This document shows, one piece after another, positions 46,754-54,778 of a DNA stretch of 64,000 nt. Within the stretch, counting starts at the first letter, position 1. Every line of letters starts with the position of its first letter. The position numbers and the translations under genes were made by a program. Source of the DNA: Embleya hyalina (GTDB lineage: Bacteria; Actinomycetota; Actinomycetes; Streptomycetales; Streptomycetaceae); NCBI RefSeq assembly GCF_003967355.1, contig NZ_BIFH01000020.1:186001-250000 (forward strand), written 5' to 3'. The notes below the pieces were generated by a model. It had not been told where the DNA came from. It was given only the letters and a program-made list of their open reading frames with translations, and ran no database searches.

Positions 46754-48055
46754 CTAGGTCACTTTCACGGGGTTGATCAGGTCGGCGATCAGCACCAGGA
46801 CGGTGAAGGCGATGAAGATCGAGGCCACGACGTAGGCGACCGGCATCAGCCTGGCCACGTCGAACGGGCCCGGGTCCGGCCGCTTGCGCAGGCTCGCGAT
46901 CCGGCGACGGATCGACTCCCACCACGCGCCGACGACGTGGCCGCCGTCGAGCGGGAGCAGCGGCAGCATGTTGAACAGGAACAGCGACACGTTGAAGCCC
47001 GCGATGATGAAGATCATCAGGCCGACCCGCTGGGACGGGGGTACGTCCAGCGCGGCGACCTCGCCGCCGACCCGGGCCGCGCCGACCACGCCGACCGGGG
47101 AGTCCTGGTCGCGCTCGTCGCCCTGGAAGGCCGCGCCCCACAGGGCGGGGACCTTCTGCGGGATGCGCAGCAGGCCGTGGAAGGCGTTCTTGACGATGTC
47201 ACCCGTGAATTCCACGGACTCGGCGGCGCTCTGGCGCTGGATCCCGGTCGCGGGGCTGATGCCCAGGAAGCCGGTGGTGACGTACTGGCCGGGCACGGCC
47301 CGCCCGTCGCCGTCTATCTTGATCATCGTGTTCTGTTCGAGCACCGGCTTGAGGGTGATCTTCTGCCCCTTGCGGTCGACCACGAGGGTGACCTCGCCGG
47401 ACGACTTGCGGATCAGGCCCTGGAGCTTTTCGTAGTCGCCGATCTTTTGCCCGTTGAACGCCACGATGCGGTCGCCCGGCAGCAGACCCGCCGCCTTGCC
47501 GGGGGCCGGCTTGGCGCCCGGAGGGCACTTGTCGGTCTTCGCGTCGGCGCTGACCACACACTCGGAGACGGTGCTCACCGTCGAGGTGGTCTTGTTGATC
47601 CCGAAGCCCATCAGGTACACCGCGAGCAGTCCGATGGCCAGGATCAGGTTCATGAACGGGCCCGCGAGCATGATGATCGTGCGCTGCCAGGGCTTGCGCT
47701 GGTAGAACATCCGGTCCTCGTCGCCGGGACCGACCTCCTCGTAGGACGCCTCCCGGGCGTCCTCGATCATGCTGCGCCACGGCGAGGTGCTGCGGGCCTG
47801 GACCTTGCCCGACGCGTCGGGCGGGAACATCCCGATCAGCCGACAGTAGCCACCGGCCGGGATCGCCTTGAGGCCGTACTCGGTCTCACCGATCTTCTTC
47901 GACCACAACGTCCTGCCGAAGCCGACCATGTACTGCGGCACTCGGACACCGAACATCTTGCCCGTGACCAGGTGACCCGCCTCGTGCCAGGCGATGGAGA
48001 ACAGCAGGCCCACGACAAAGACGACGATGCCGAGGATCGTCATGAACAGGGTCAA
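46754..48055 (-). CDS. M50 site-2 protease (RseP/Rip1-like)
   Basis: An intramembrane zinc metalloprotease of 433 residues. H24-E-A-G-H28 lies in the first membrane helix. A PDZ domain follows (about 175-260, with [18 protein letters not shown]), and the second active-site motif [11 protein letters not shown] is in a late helix; about four membrane helices in all. The start is TTG 48055, overlapping the dxr stop codon (TTGA); ATG 48043 is equally possible. Such proteases cleave anti-sigma factors and other membrane proteins. Position between ispG and dxr is conserved in actinomycetes. Confidence 0.95.
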   Translation of the reverse strand: MTLFMTILGIVVFVVGLLFSIAWHEAGHLVTGKMFGVRVPQYMVGFGRTLWSKKIGETEYGLKAIPAGGYCRLIGMFPPDASGKVQARSTSPWRSMIEDAREASYEEVGPGDEDRMFYQRKPWQRTIIMLAGPFMNLILAIGLLAVYLMGFGINKTTSTVSTVSECVVSADAKTDKCPPGAKPAPGKAAGLLPGDRIVAFNGQKIGDYEKLQGLIRKSSGEVTLVVDRKGQKITLKPVLEQNTMIKIDGDGRAVPGQYVTTGFLGISPATGIQRQSAAESVEFTGDIVKNAFHGLLRIPQKVPALWGAAFQGDERDQDSPVGVVGAARVGGEVAALDVPPSQRVGLMIFIIAGFNVSLFLFNMLPLLPLDGGHVVGAWWESIRRRIASLRKRPDPGPFDVARLMPVAYVVASIFIAFTVLVLIADLINPVKVT

Positions 48056-49314
48056 CGGGGTTCTCCTCCGTGGGCGATGATCTCGCGTGCCCGTCGGCGC
48101 GCCCAGTCCTCCGCGTCGAGGACGTCCTCCAGTGTCAACCGGTTGCCGTCCCCACGTACATCATGCTCGCTCACCACGGCGGCGACCGTGTCGGTGATGC
48201 CGTTGAACCCCAGGTGTCCCGCGACGAACGCGTCCACACACTCCTCGTTGGCCGCGTTGAACACCGCGGGCGCGGTGCCCCCGGCACGGCCCGCGGTGCA
48301 GGCCAGCTCGACCGCCGGGAAGGCCTCGTTGTCGAGCGGGAAGAACTCCCACGTGGCCGCCCGGGTCCAGTCGCAGCCGGCCGCCGCGTCTGGCACCCGG
48401 TCGGGCCAGGACAGGCCGAGCGCGATCGGCAGCCGCATGTCGGGCGGGGACGCCTGGGCCAGCGTCGAGCCGTCGGTGAACTCCACCATCGAGTGCACGA
48501 TCGACTGCGGGTGGACCACCACGTCGATCCGGTCGAAGGGGATGTCGTAGAGCAGGTGCGCCTCGATCACCTCCAGCCCCTTGTTGACCAGGGTCGCCGA
48601 GTTGATCGTGATCACCGGGCCCATGTCCCAGGTCGGGTGCGCCGCGGCCTGCGCGGGGGTGACGTCGACCAGGTCGGCGCGGGTACGACCGCGGAACGGG
48701 CCGCCGCTGGCGGTGACCACGAGCCGCCTGACCTGATCGGCCCGGCCGCCGCGCAGCGCCTGGATCAGCGCGGAGTGCTCGGAGTCGACCGGGACGATCT
48801 GGCCGGGCTTGGCGATCGCCTTGACCAGCGGGCCGCCGACGATCAGCGACTCCTTGTTGGCCAGCGCGAGGGTGCGGCCGGCGGTCAGCGCGGCCAGCGT
48901 GGGGGCCAGGCCGATCGAGCCGGTGATGCCGTTGAGCACCACGTCGCACGGGTGTTCGGCGAGCTCGGTGGCGGCGGTGGGGCCGGCCAGGATGCGCGGC
49001 AGCCGGTACCGACCCTTGGCGTAGCCGCGGCGCTGCGCCTCGGCGTAGAAGGCCAGTTGCAGGTCCTGCGCGGCGGACGCCTTGGCCACCGCGACCACCT
49101 CGACGCCGAGTTCGAGTGCCTGCCGGGCCAGTTCGTCGACCCGGCCGCCGCCGGCGGACAGGCCGACGATGCGGAACAGCTCGGGGTGGGCGCGCACCAC
49201 GTCGATCGTCTGGGTGCCGATCGACCCGGTGGAGCCGAGCAGGACGACGTCCCGTCGGGTGGGCGGCTGGTCGGGGGCGGCGAAGGGCACGTACGGATCG
49301 GCCAGGGAGTCCAT
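48052..49314 (-). CDS. dxr: 1-deoxy-D-xylulose 5-phosphate reductoisomerase
   Basis: NADPH- and Mn-dependent enzyme making MEP, the committed step of the MEP pathway. It has 420 residues from ATG 49314. The nucleotide loop is [12 protein letters not shown]; catalytic-domain motifs are [18 protein letters not shown], the flexible loop TASGGPFRG and [17 protein letters not shown], and [12 protein letters not shown]. Its stop overlaps the M50 protease start. All expected motifs are intact and the length is normal. Confidence 0.98.
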   Translation of the reverse strand: MDSLADPYVPFAAPDQPPTRRDVVLLGSTGSIGTQTIDVVRAHPELFRIVGLSAGGGRVDELARQALELGVEVVAVAKASAAQDLQLAFYAEAQRRGYAKGRYRLPRILAGPTAATELAEHPCDVVLNGITGSIGLAPTLAALTAGRTLALANKESLIVGGPLVKAIAKPGQIVPVDSEHSALIQALRGGRADQVRRLVVTASGGPFRGRTRADLVDVTPAQAAAHPTWDMGPVITINSATLVNKGLEVIEAHLLYDIPFDRIDVVVHPQSIVHSMVEFTDGSTLAQASPPDMRLPIALGLSWPDRVPDAAAGCDWTRAATWEFFPLDNEAFPAVELACTAGRAGGTAPAVFNAANEECVDAFVAGHLGFNGITDTVAAVVSEHDVRGDGNRLTLEDVLDAEDWARRRAREIIAHGGEPR

Positions 49315-49443
49315 CCGTCCATTGTGGCCCGCGCCGACGGGGCGCCGAGCACAGGTCGGCCGATTGCCCACGGCGACCGTCCCGGACGGCGCGGGTCGGC
49401 GCGCGGGGGCCGCGGTACCCGCCCGCCGGCCCCCGCGCATCGC

Positions 49444-51369
49444 TCAACCGACGGGTCGGTGCACGTTCTCCACCTTGGACGGGCCGGGCGTCGCGTCGGC
49501 GATCCAGGGGCCCTCGGTGGAGACGTCGAGCACACCCGCCTCCAGCCACAGGTAGCGGCCCGCCAGTACGCCCTCGACGGCTCGCACGTCCAGCGTGTCG
49601 GTGTTGGTCCACAACCGGCCGAACAGCTCGTCCACCCGGACCTGCGCCTGCCGGCAGAACAGGTCGGCGAGCTCGTACGCGGCCAGGCCCTGCTCGGCGT
49701 CGCGGCGGCGCAGCATGTCGGCCCGCACGCACACCGCGCTCATCGCGAACAGCTCGGCGCCGATGTCGACGATCCGGCCGAGGAAGCCCTGCTTGCGCTC
49801 CATCGCGCCCTGCCAGCGGGCCATGCCGTAGAAGGTCGAGCGGGCCAGTCGGCGCGAGGTGCGCTCGACGAAGCGCAGGTGCGCGGCCAGGCTCGGCGCC
49901 CCGACGGGGGCGAACTCGCGGTAGGACGTCGGCACCTGCCCCTTGCCGGCGACCAGTTTGGGCAGCCATTTGGCGTAGAAGACACCCGCGTCGGCGGCGG
50001 CCTTGCCCTTGGCCTTGAGATCCGCGTCGGGGTCGATGATGTCGCCGGCCACGGCCAGGTGGGCGTCCACCGCCTCGCGGGCGATGAGCAGGTGCATGAT
50101 CTCGGTGGAGCCCTCGAAGATCCGGTTGATCCGCATGTCGCGCAACATCTGCTCGGCCGGCACCCCGCGTTCGCCGCGGGCGCGCAGCGAGGCGGCGGTC
50201 TCGTAGCCGCGCCCGCCGCGGATCTGCACCAGTTCGTCGCTGACCAGCCAGCCCACCTCGGAGGAGTACAGCTTCGCCAGCGCCGCCTCGATCCGGATGT
50301 CGCGCCGGTCCTCGTCGGCCATCCGCGCGGTCAACTCCAGGACCGCCTCCAGCGCGAAGGCGTTGGCCGCGATGTAGGCGATCTTGCCCGCGACCGCCTC
50401 GTGTGCGGCGATCGGGCGGCCCCACTGCTCGCGCTCGCCCGCCCATTCGCGGGCCACCTTCAGCGACCACTTGGCGGCGCCGACGCACATCGCGGGCAGC
50501 GAGAGCCGACCGGTGTTGAGCGTGGTCAGCGCGATCTTCAGGCCCGCGCCCTCGGCGCCGATCCGGTTCGCCGCGGGTACCCGGACCCGGTGGAAGCGGG
50601 TGACGCCGTTCTCGATGCCGCGCAGGCCCATGAAGGCGTTGCGGTTCTCCACGGTGATCCCGGGGCTGTCGGCGTCCACGACGAACGCGGTGATCCCGCC
50701 GCGCCGGCCCTCGGCCTTGGGCACCCGGGCCATCACCACCAGGAGTCCGGCGACCACACCGTTGGTGGTCCACAACTTCACCCCGTCGAGGATGTACGCG
50801 TCGCCGTCCTCGGTGGGCACCGCGGCGGTGGCCAGTCGGGCCGGGTCGGAGCCGACGTCGGGCTCGGTGAGCAGGAACGCGCTGACCTCGCGCACGCAGC
50901 GCGGCAGGAACTCGCGCTTCTGGTCGTCGGTGCCGAACAGCTTGACCGGCTGCGGCACCCCGATCGACTGGTGCGCGGACAGCAGCGCGCCGAGCGCGGC
51001 GTTGACCGAACCGACCAGGACCAGCGCCTTGTTGTAGTACAGCTGGCTCAGGCCGAGGCCGCCGTACTCGGTGTCGACCTTCATCCCGAGCGCGCCGATC
51101 TCGGCGAGGCCCTTGATCACCTCGTCGGGAATCCGCGCGTCGCGCTCGATCACGGCGGGGTCCACCCGGGTGGTCAGGAACTCGCGCAGCACCGCGAGGA
51201 AGTCCTCCCCCCGACGGATCTCCTCCGCGTCCGCCTCGGGGTGCGGGTGGACCAGGTCGAGCCGAAACCGGCCGAGGAACAACTCCTTCGCGAAACTGGG
51301 CTTGTCCCAGTCCTGCTGTCGTGCTTCCTCGGCGACCTTGCGCGCTTCGCGTTCGCTGACAGGGGGCAT
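49444..51369 (-). CDS. acyl-CoA dehydrogenase (very-long-chain type)
   Basis: An FAD enzyme of fatty-acid beta-oxidation, 641 residues, i.e. with the extra C-terminal helical domain of VLCAD-like proteins. The FAD/substrate motif is [14 protein letters not shown], followed by GVKLWTTNG. The catalytic-base region is [21 protein letters not shown], with Glu in the FEGS position. ATG 51369 with GCGAGGAGT upstream. Upstream lie two GTTAC repeats (51407-51424), one TTTGTCCA octamer (51463-51470) and the 22-bp tandem repeat, which probably form its control region. Confidence 0.93.
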   Translation of the reverse strand: MPPVSEREARKVAEEARQQDWDKPSFAKELFLGRFRLDLVHPHPEADAEEIRRGEDFLAVLREFLTTRVDPAVIERDARIPDEVIKGLAEIGALGMKVDTEYGGLGLSQLYYNKALVLVGSVNAALGALLSAHQSIGVPQPVKLFGTDDQKREFLPRCVREVSAFLLTEPDVGSDPARLATAAVPTEDGDAYILDGVKLWTTNGVVAGLLVVMARVPKAEGRRGGITAFVVDADSPGITVENRNAFMGLRGIENGVTRFHRVRVPAANRIGAEGAGLKIALTTLNTGRLSLPAMCVGAAKWSLKVAREWAGEREQWGRPIAAHEAVAGKIAYIAANAFALEAVLELTARMADEDRRDIRIEAALAKLYSSEVGWLVSDELVQIRGGRGYETAASLRARGERGVPAEQMLRDMRINRIFEGSTEIMHLLIAREAVDAHLAVAGDIIDPDADLKAKGKAAADAGVFYAKWLPKLVAGKGQVPTSYREFAPVGAPSLAAHLRFVERTSRRLARSTFYGMARWQGAMERKQGFLGRIVDIGAELFAMSAVCVRADMLRRRDAEQGLAAYELADLFCRQAQVRVDELFGRLWTNTDTLDVRAVEGVLAGRYLWLEAGVLDVSTEGPWIADATPGPSKVENVHRPVG

Positions 51370-51406
51370 GGCGGACTCCTCGCGGACTCGCAGCGGAACC
51401 GACGTT

Positions 51407-51424
51407 GTTACCGGCCGGTGTTAC
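51407..51424. promoter_or_regulatory. GTTAC direct repeat upstream of the acyl-CoA dehydrogenase gene
   Basis: GTTAC at 51407-51411 and 51420-51424 with an 8-base spacer (13-base period), 38-55 bases before the start codon. An inverted GTAAC is at 51453-51457. It looks like a dimer- or tandem-binding operator; the regulator is unknown. Confidence 0.35.
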
Positions 51425-51461
51425 CTGCCCGTGCACGTCCACTGAATGCCGGGTAACGGGG

Positions 51462-51470
51462 TTTTGTCCA
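51462..51470 (+). promoter_or_regulatory. TTTTGTCCA motif, copy 1
   Basis: One of four copies of TTTGTCCA in the 51-57 kb catabolic cluster (others at 53181-53188, 54741-54748 and 57315-57322). It is 93-101 bases upstream of the acyl-CoA dehydrogenase start. Confidence 0.5.
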
Positions 51471-51499
51471 GAGCTATGCCACCGCCGACGTCAAGACAT

Positions 51500-51609
51500 G
51501 CGCCGCGTCGATCCCGAGCGCGCGCCGCGTGGTTCCGGGGCGCGCGCCGCATCGTTCCCGGACACGCGCCGCATCGTTCCCGGACACGCGCCGCATCGTT
51601 CCCGGACAC
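51500..51609 (+). repeat. five-unit 22-bp tandem repeat
   Basis: Five contiguous 22-base units at 51500, 51522, 51544, 51566 and 51588. The last three are identical (GCGCCGCATCGTTCCCGGACAC); the first two differ at several positions. No spacers, so not a CRISPR. It lies between the aldehyde dehydrogenase terminator and the acyl-CoA dehydrogenase control region. Confidence 0.9.
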
Positions 51610-51613
51610 GCGA

Positions 51614-51651
51614 AAGGGCCCGGCGGCACCACCCCAGGTGGCCGGGCCCTT
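51614..51651 (-). terminator. terminator downstream of the aldehyde dehydrogenase gene
   Basis: An 11-bp inverted repeat (AAGGGCCCGGC, 51614-51624; GCCGGGCCCTT, 51641-51651) with an inner CACC/GGTG pairing. It begins 12 bases beyond the aldehyde dehydrogenase stop. Confidence 0.85.
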
Positions 51652-51663
51652 CGTCGGTGGGGC

Positions 51664-53106
51664 CTACAGGTCGAGGCCGGTGAGGACCATCACGCGCTCG
51701 TAGGTGAAGTCGGTCATCGCGTAGGTGACGCCCTCGCGGCCGACGCCGGAGTTCTTGGCGCCGCCGTACGGCATCTGGTCGGCGCGGTAGGACGGGGCGT
51801 CGCCGATGATCACGCCGCCCACCTCCAGTTCGCGCTGGGCCCGGAAGGCGCTCTGGATGTCGTGCGTGAACACGCCGGCCTGGAGGCCGAACTCGGAGTC
51901 GTTGACCGCGGCGAAGGCGGCGTCGGTGCCGTCGACCCGGGTCAGCGTGAGCACCGGGCCGAAGACCTCCTCGCAGGCGATGGTGACGCCGGCCGGGACC
52001 TCGCTGAGCACGGTGGGCGCGTAGGCGGCCCCGTCCCGGGTGCCGCCGGTGAGCACCTTGGCGCCGGCCTGTACGGCCTCGTCGACCCACGCCTGCACCC
52101 GCTCGGCGGCGGCCACGCTGACCAGCGGGCCGACGTCGACCGCGTCGTCCTCCGGGTCGCCGGTGACCTGCGCGGCGACCTTGGCGACGACCTTCTCGAC
52201 CAGGCGGTCGTACACGCTCGTGTCGGCGATCACCCGCTGCACCGAGATGCAGGACTGGCCGCCCTGGTAGTTGGAGAAGGTGGCGATCCGCTGCGCGGCC
52301 CACTCCAGGTCGGCCTCGGAGGACCAGTCGGCCAGCACCACGGCCGCGGCGTTGCCGCCCAGTTCCAGGGTCACGTGCTTGCGCGGGACCGAGTCCATGA
52401 TGCTCCAGCCCACCGGGCCCGAGCCGGTGAACGAGATGACGGGCAGCCGCTCGTCCCGGACCAGCGCCGGCATCCGGTCGTTGGGCACCGGCAGCACGCT
52501 CCAGGTGCCGGCCGGCAGGTCGGTCTCGGCCAGGATCTCGCCCAGGATCAGCGCGGACAGCGGGGTGGCCGGAGCCGGCTTGAGGATGATCGGCGCGCCG
52601 ACCGCGATCGCGGGGGCGACCTTGTGCGCGACCAGGTTGAGCGGGAAGTTGAACGGCGAGATCCCGAGCACCACGCCCTTGGGGATCCGGCGCACCAGCG
52701 CGTAGCGACCGGTGCCGCCCGCGTCGGTGTCCAGGCGCATGCCCTCGCCGTTGAACCGGCGGGCCTCCTCGGCGGCCCAGCGGAACACCGATACCGCGCG
52801 GCCGACCTCGCCACGCGCCCACTTGATCGGCTTGCCGTTCTCGGCGGTGATCAGCCGGGCGATCTCCTCGGCGCGCTCGGCGAGCCGCTTGGCGACGTGG
52901 TCCAGGGCCCCGGCGCGGCGGTACGCGGGCAGCGCGGCGAACTCGTGTGCGCTCGCGTGCGCGGCGGCGACGGCCTCCTCGATCTGCGCGTCGGTGGGCT
53001 CGGAAACCCGGCCGACCAGCCGGCCGTCGTACGAGTTGGTGACGTCGAAGGTCGTCTCGCCGGTGGCCTGGCGGCCCGCCAGCCAGAACGCGTGGGTGGT
53101 GGTCAC
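51664..53106 (-). CDS. NAD(P)-dependent aldehyde dehydrogenase (succinate-semialdehyde type likely)
   Basis: A 480-residue aldehyde dehydrogenase. Motifs: SPFNFPLNLVAHKVAPA (with KPAPATP for cofactor), FTGSGPVGW, the general base Glu in VTLELGGNAAA, and the nucleophile at about Cys286 in NYQGGQSCISVQR. Then EEVFGPVLTL near the C-terminus. Start 53106 follows a GGAGAAGGAG ribosome site. With gabT and a PucR-type regulator nearby, oxidation of succinate semialdehyde from GABA (a gabD role) is the best guess, but the sequence alone does not exclude other aldehydes. A TTTGTCCA motif lies 75-82 bases upstream. Confidence 0.88.
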   Translation of the reverse strand: MTTTHAFWLAGRQATGETTFDVTNSYDGRLVGRVSEPTDAQIEEAVAAAHASAHEFAALPAYRRAGALDHVAKRLAERAEEIARLITAENGKPIKWARGEVGRAVSVFRWAAEEARRFNGEGMRLDTDAGGTGRYALVRRIPKGVVLGISPFNFPLNLVAHKVAPAIAVGAPIILKPAPATPLSALILGEILAETDLPAGTWSVLPVPNDRMPALVRDERLPVISFTGSGPVGWSIMDSVPRKHVTLELGGNAAAVVLADWSSEADLEWAAQRIATFSNYQGGQSCISVQRVIADTSVYDRLVEKVVAKVAAQVTGDPEDDAVDVGPLVSVAAAERVQAWVDEAVQAGAKVLTGGTRDGAAYAPTVLSEVPAGVTIACEEVFGPVLTLTRVDGTDAAFAAVNDSEFGLQAGVFTHDIQSAFRAQRELEVGGVIIGDAPSYRADQMPYGGAKNSGVGREGVTYAMTDFTYERVMVLTGLDL

Positions 53107-53178
53107 TGCTGCTCCTTCTCCGTCAACGGGCGCCGATGATCCCGGTGTCGTCCACGGTACGTCGATCGGGCGTACGGG

Positions 53179-53188
53179 TTTTTGTCCA
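53179..53188 (+). promoter_or_regulatory. TTTTTGTCCA motif, copy 2
   Basis: Upstream of the aldehyde dehydrogenase gene (73-82 bases before its start) in the 108-bp gap to the PucR gene. Same octamer and same strand orientation as the other three copies. Confidence 0.5.
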
Positions 53189-53214
53189 TGCCGGCCAATC
53201 CCGGCCCGCCGACG

Positions 53215-54735
53215 CTACGACTTGTCCTCGGCGGTGCCGGTCGTGTCGCGCAGCGCGAACCACAGTTCCGCGCGGGTGTCCGGATCGTCCAGGGTGCGGC
53301 CGAGGATCTCCTCGACCCGGCGGATGCGATAGCGCAGCGTGTGGCGGTGCACGCCCAGATCGCCCGCCGCCGCGTCCCACTGCCCGTGCCGGGCCAGCCA
53401 CGCGCGCAGCGAGACGATCAGGTCGCCCCGACCGCCCGCGTCGTGCGCGCGCAGCGGCGCGAGCACCTGATCGGCCCACGCGTGCACCGCGTCGCCGTCC
53501 AGGAGCGGCAGCAGCCCGCCCGCGTCCCGGCCGTGCACGGTCAGCGCCTTCTCCGAGCGCAGGCCCACCGCGTGCGCGCCCAGCGCCTGCCGATAGCCGT
53601 CGCCCGCCCGGTCCGGCTCGACCGGACCGGACACGCCCGCGACCAGCCCCGGCAGGTCGACCGGCTCGACCGGCTCGACCGACTCCGGCAACACCAGCAC
53701 CGTCGCGCCGGCCAGTTCGCCGGTGAGCGCGGGGGTGCCGGCCCGGACCGCCCGCGCGCACAGCCGCTCCGCGAACGCGGCCACCGCCGCGTCCGGGCCG
53801 GTGGCCACCACCATCCGCCACGGCCCCGGCGGCAGGTCGGCCGCGATGTCGTGGGCCAGTTCGGCGGGCGTCGCCCGCTCCCCCGTGAGCAGCAGGCGCA
53901 GCAGCGCGGTCCGCATCCGGGCCCCGGCGTCCGCGCCCGCCCGGGACTGCTCCAGGGCCAGGGTCAACAGCGACGCGGCGGTGCCCAGGGTCTGCCGGTC
54001 GGCGGTACGCGCGGGCCGGTGGGTGCCCACCGCCAGGAAACCGCTGATCCGTCGCTCGGCGCCCAGCGACTGCACCACCACCCGCCCGTCGCCCTCGTCC
54101 TCCTGGAGGGACGCGGAGGACGGGGCCGGCATCCGGCGCAGCTTGTCGATGTCGGCGCGCAGCGCCTCGGTACGCGGGCGGGCGGCCGCCGGCGCCACCT
54201 GGCGCAGCGTGCCGTCCGCGTCGTAGAGCGCGGCCCAGCCGTCGAGCCGGCCCGCGAGGCGGCGGATCAGCGTCGCGGCGCCCTCGCGCCCGGCGGCGGC
54301 CCGGGTCAGTTCCTGCTGCACCGCGAATCCGGTGGTGACCGTCTCGTACTGCTCGGCCGCGAGCGCCGAGGAGACCACCTTGCTGATCGCGATGAACGGG
54401 GTCGGCCGGGGCACCTCGAACACCGGGAAGCCGTGGCTCTCGGCCGTCTCGACGATCACCGCGGGCACCCGCTCCAGGGTCAGGCCCACGCCGATGCCCA
54501 GGCCCGCCACCTCGGCCGCGGCCAGCCGCTCGACGTAGGCGCGCCGTTCGGCGTTGGTGCGGCCGAGCTTCATCCCGGTGGTGAGCAGCAGTTCGCCGCC
54601 CTCCAGGTAGGGCGTGGGGTCGGCCAGTTCACTGGTGTGCACCCACCGCACCTCACGCTCCAGGCCGCCCTTGCCCGCGAGCACGCGCAGGTCGAGGGCG
54701 GGTGCGCGGACCAGGGAGGCGAGGGTGGGCGGCAT
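53215..54735 (-). CDS. PucR/CdaR-family transcriptional regulator
   Basis: A 506-residue regulator. The N-terminal PucR domain (about 8-125) has ELADPTPYLEGGELLLTTGM and GLGIGVGLTLERVPAVIVE. A middle GAF-like or GGDEF-like region follows, and a C-terminal PucR helix-turn-helix (about 440-495) contains the motif QWDAAAGDLGVHRHTLRYRIRR. The start ATG 54735 has no strong ribosome site; a palindromic GTTT-GTCC-AAAC lies 5-16 bases upstream, suggesting autoregulation or a short leader. In Streptomyces and Bacillus, PucR-type proteins control amine, purine or GABA catabolism; the adjacent aldehyde dehydrogenase and gabT support the last. Confidence 0.9.
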   Translation of the reverse strand: MPPTLASLVRAPALDLRVLAGKGGLEREVRWVHTSELADPTPYLEGGELLLTTGMKLGRTNAERRAYVERLAAAEVAGLGIGVGLTLERVPAVIVETAESHGFPVFEVPRPTPFIAISKVVSSALAAEQYETVTTGFAVQQELTRAAAGREGAATLIRRLAGRLDGWAALYDADGTLRQVAPAAARPRTEALRADIDKLRRMPAPSSASLQEDEGDGRVVVQSLGAERRISGFLAVGTHRPARTADRQTLGTAASLLTLALEQSRAGADAGARMRTALLRLLLTGERATPAELAHDIAADLPPGPWRMVVATGPDAAVAAFAERLCARAVRAGTPALTGELAGATVLVLPESVEPVEPVDLPGLVAGVSGPVEPDRAGDGYRQALGAHAVGLRSEKALTVHGRDAGGLLPLLDGDAVHAWADQVLAPLRAHDAGGRGDLIVSLRAWLARHGQWDAAAGDLGVHRHTLRYRIRRVEEILGRTLDDPDTRAELWFALRDTTGTAEDKS

Positions 54736-54739
54736 GTCG

Positions 54740-54751
54740 GTTTGTCCAAAC
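54740..54751. promoter_or_regulatory. GTTTGTCCAAAC motif, copy 3
   Basis: An inverted repeat GTTT/AAAC around GTCC containing TTTGTCCA, in the 43-bp gap between the membrane ATPase-like gene and the PucR gene. It lies directly against the PucR start codon, where a bound protein would block expression. Confidence 0.55.
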
Positions 54752-54778
54752 TGGAGTGGGAGAGGTCTCCAGTGTGAC

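Noticed and set aside
51500-51609. Possible CRISPR array
   Set aside because: Units are contiguous with no spacers, and there are no cas genes in the window.
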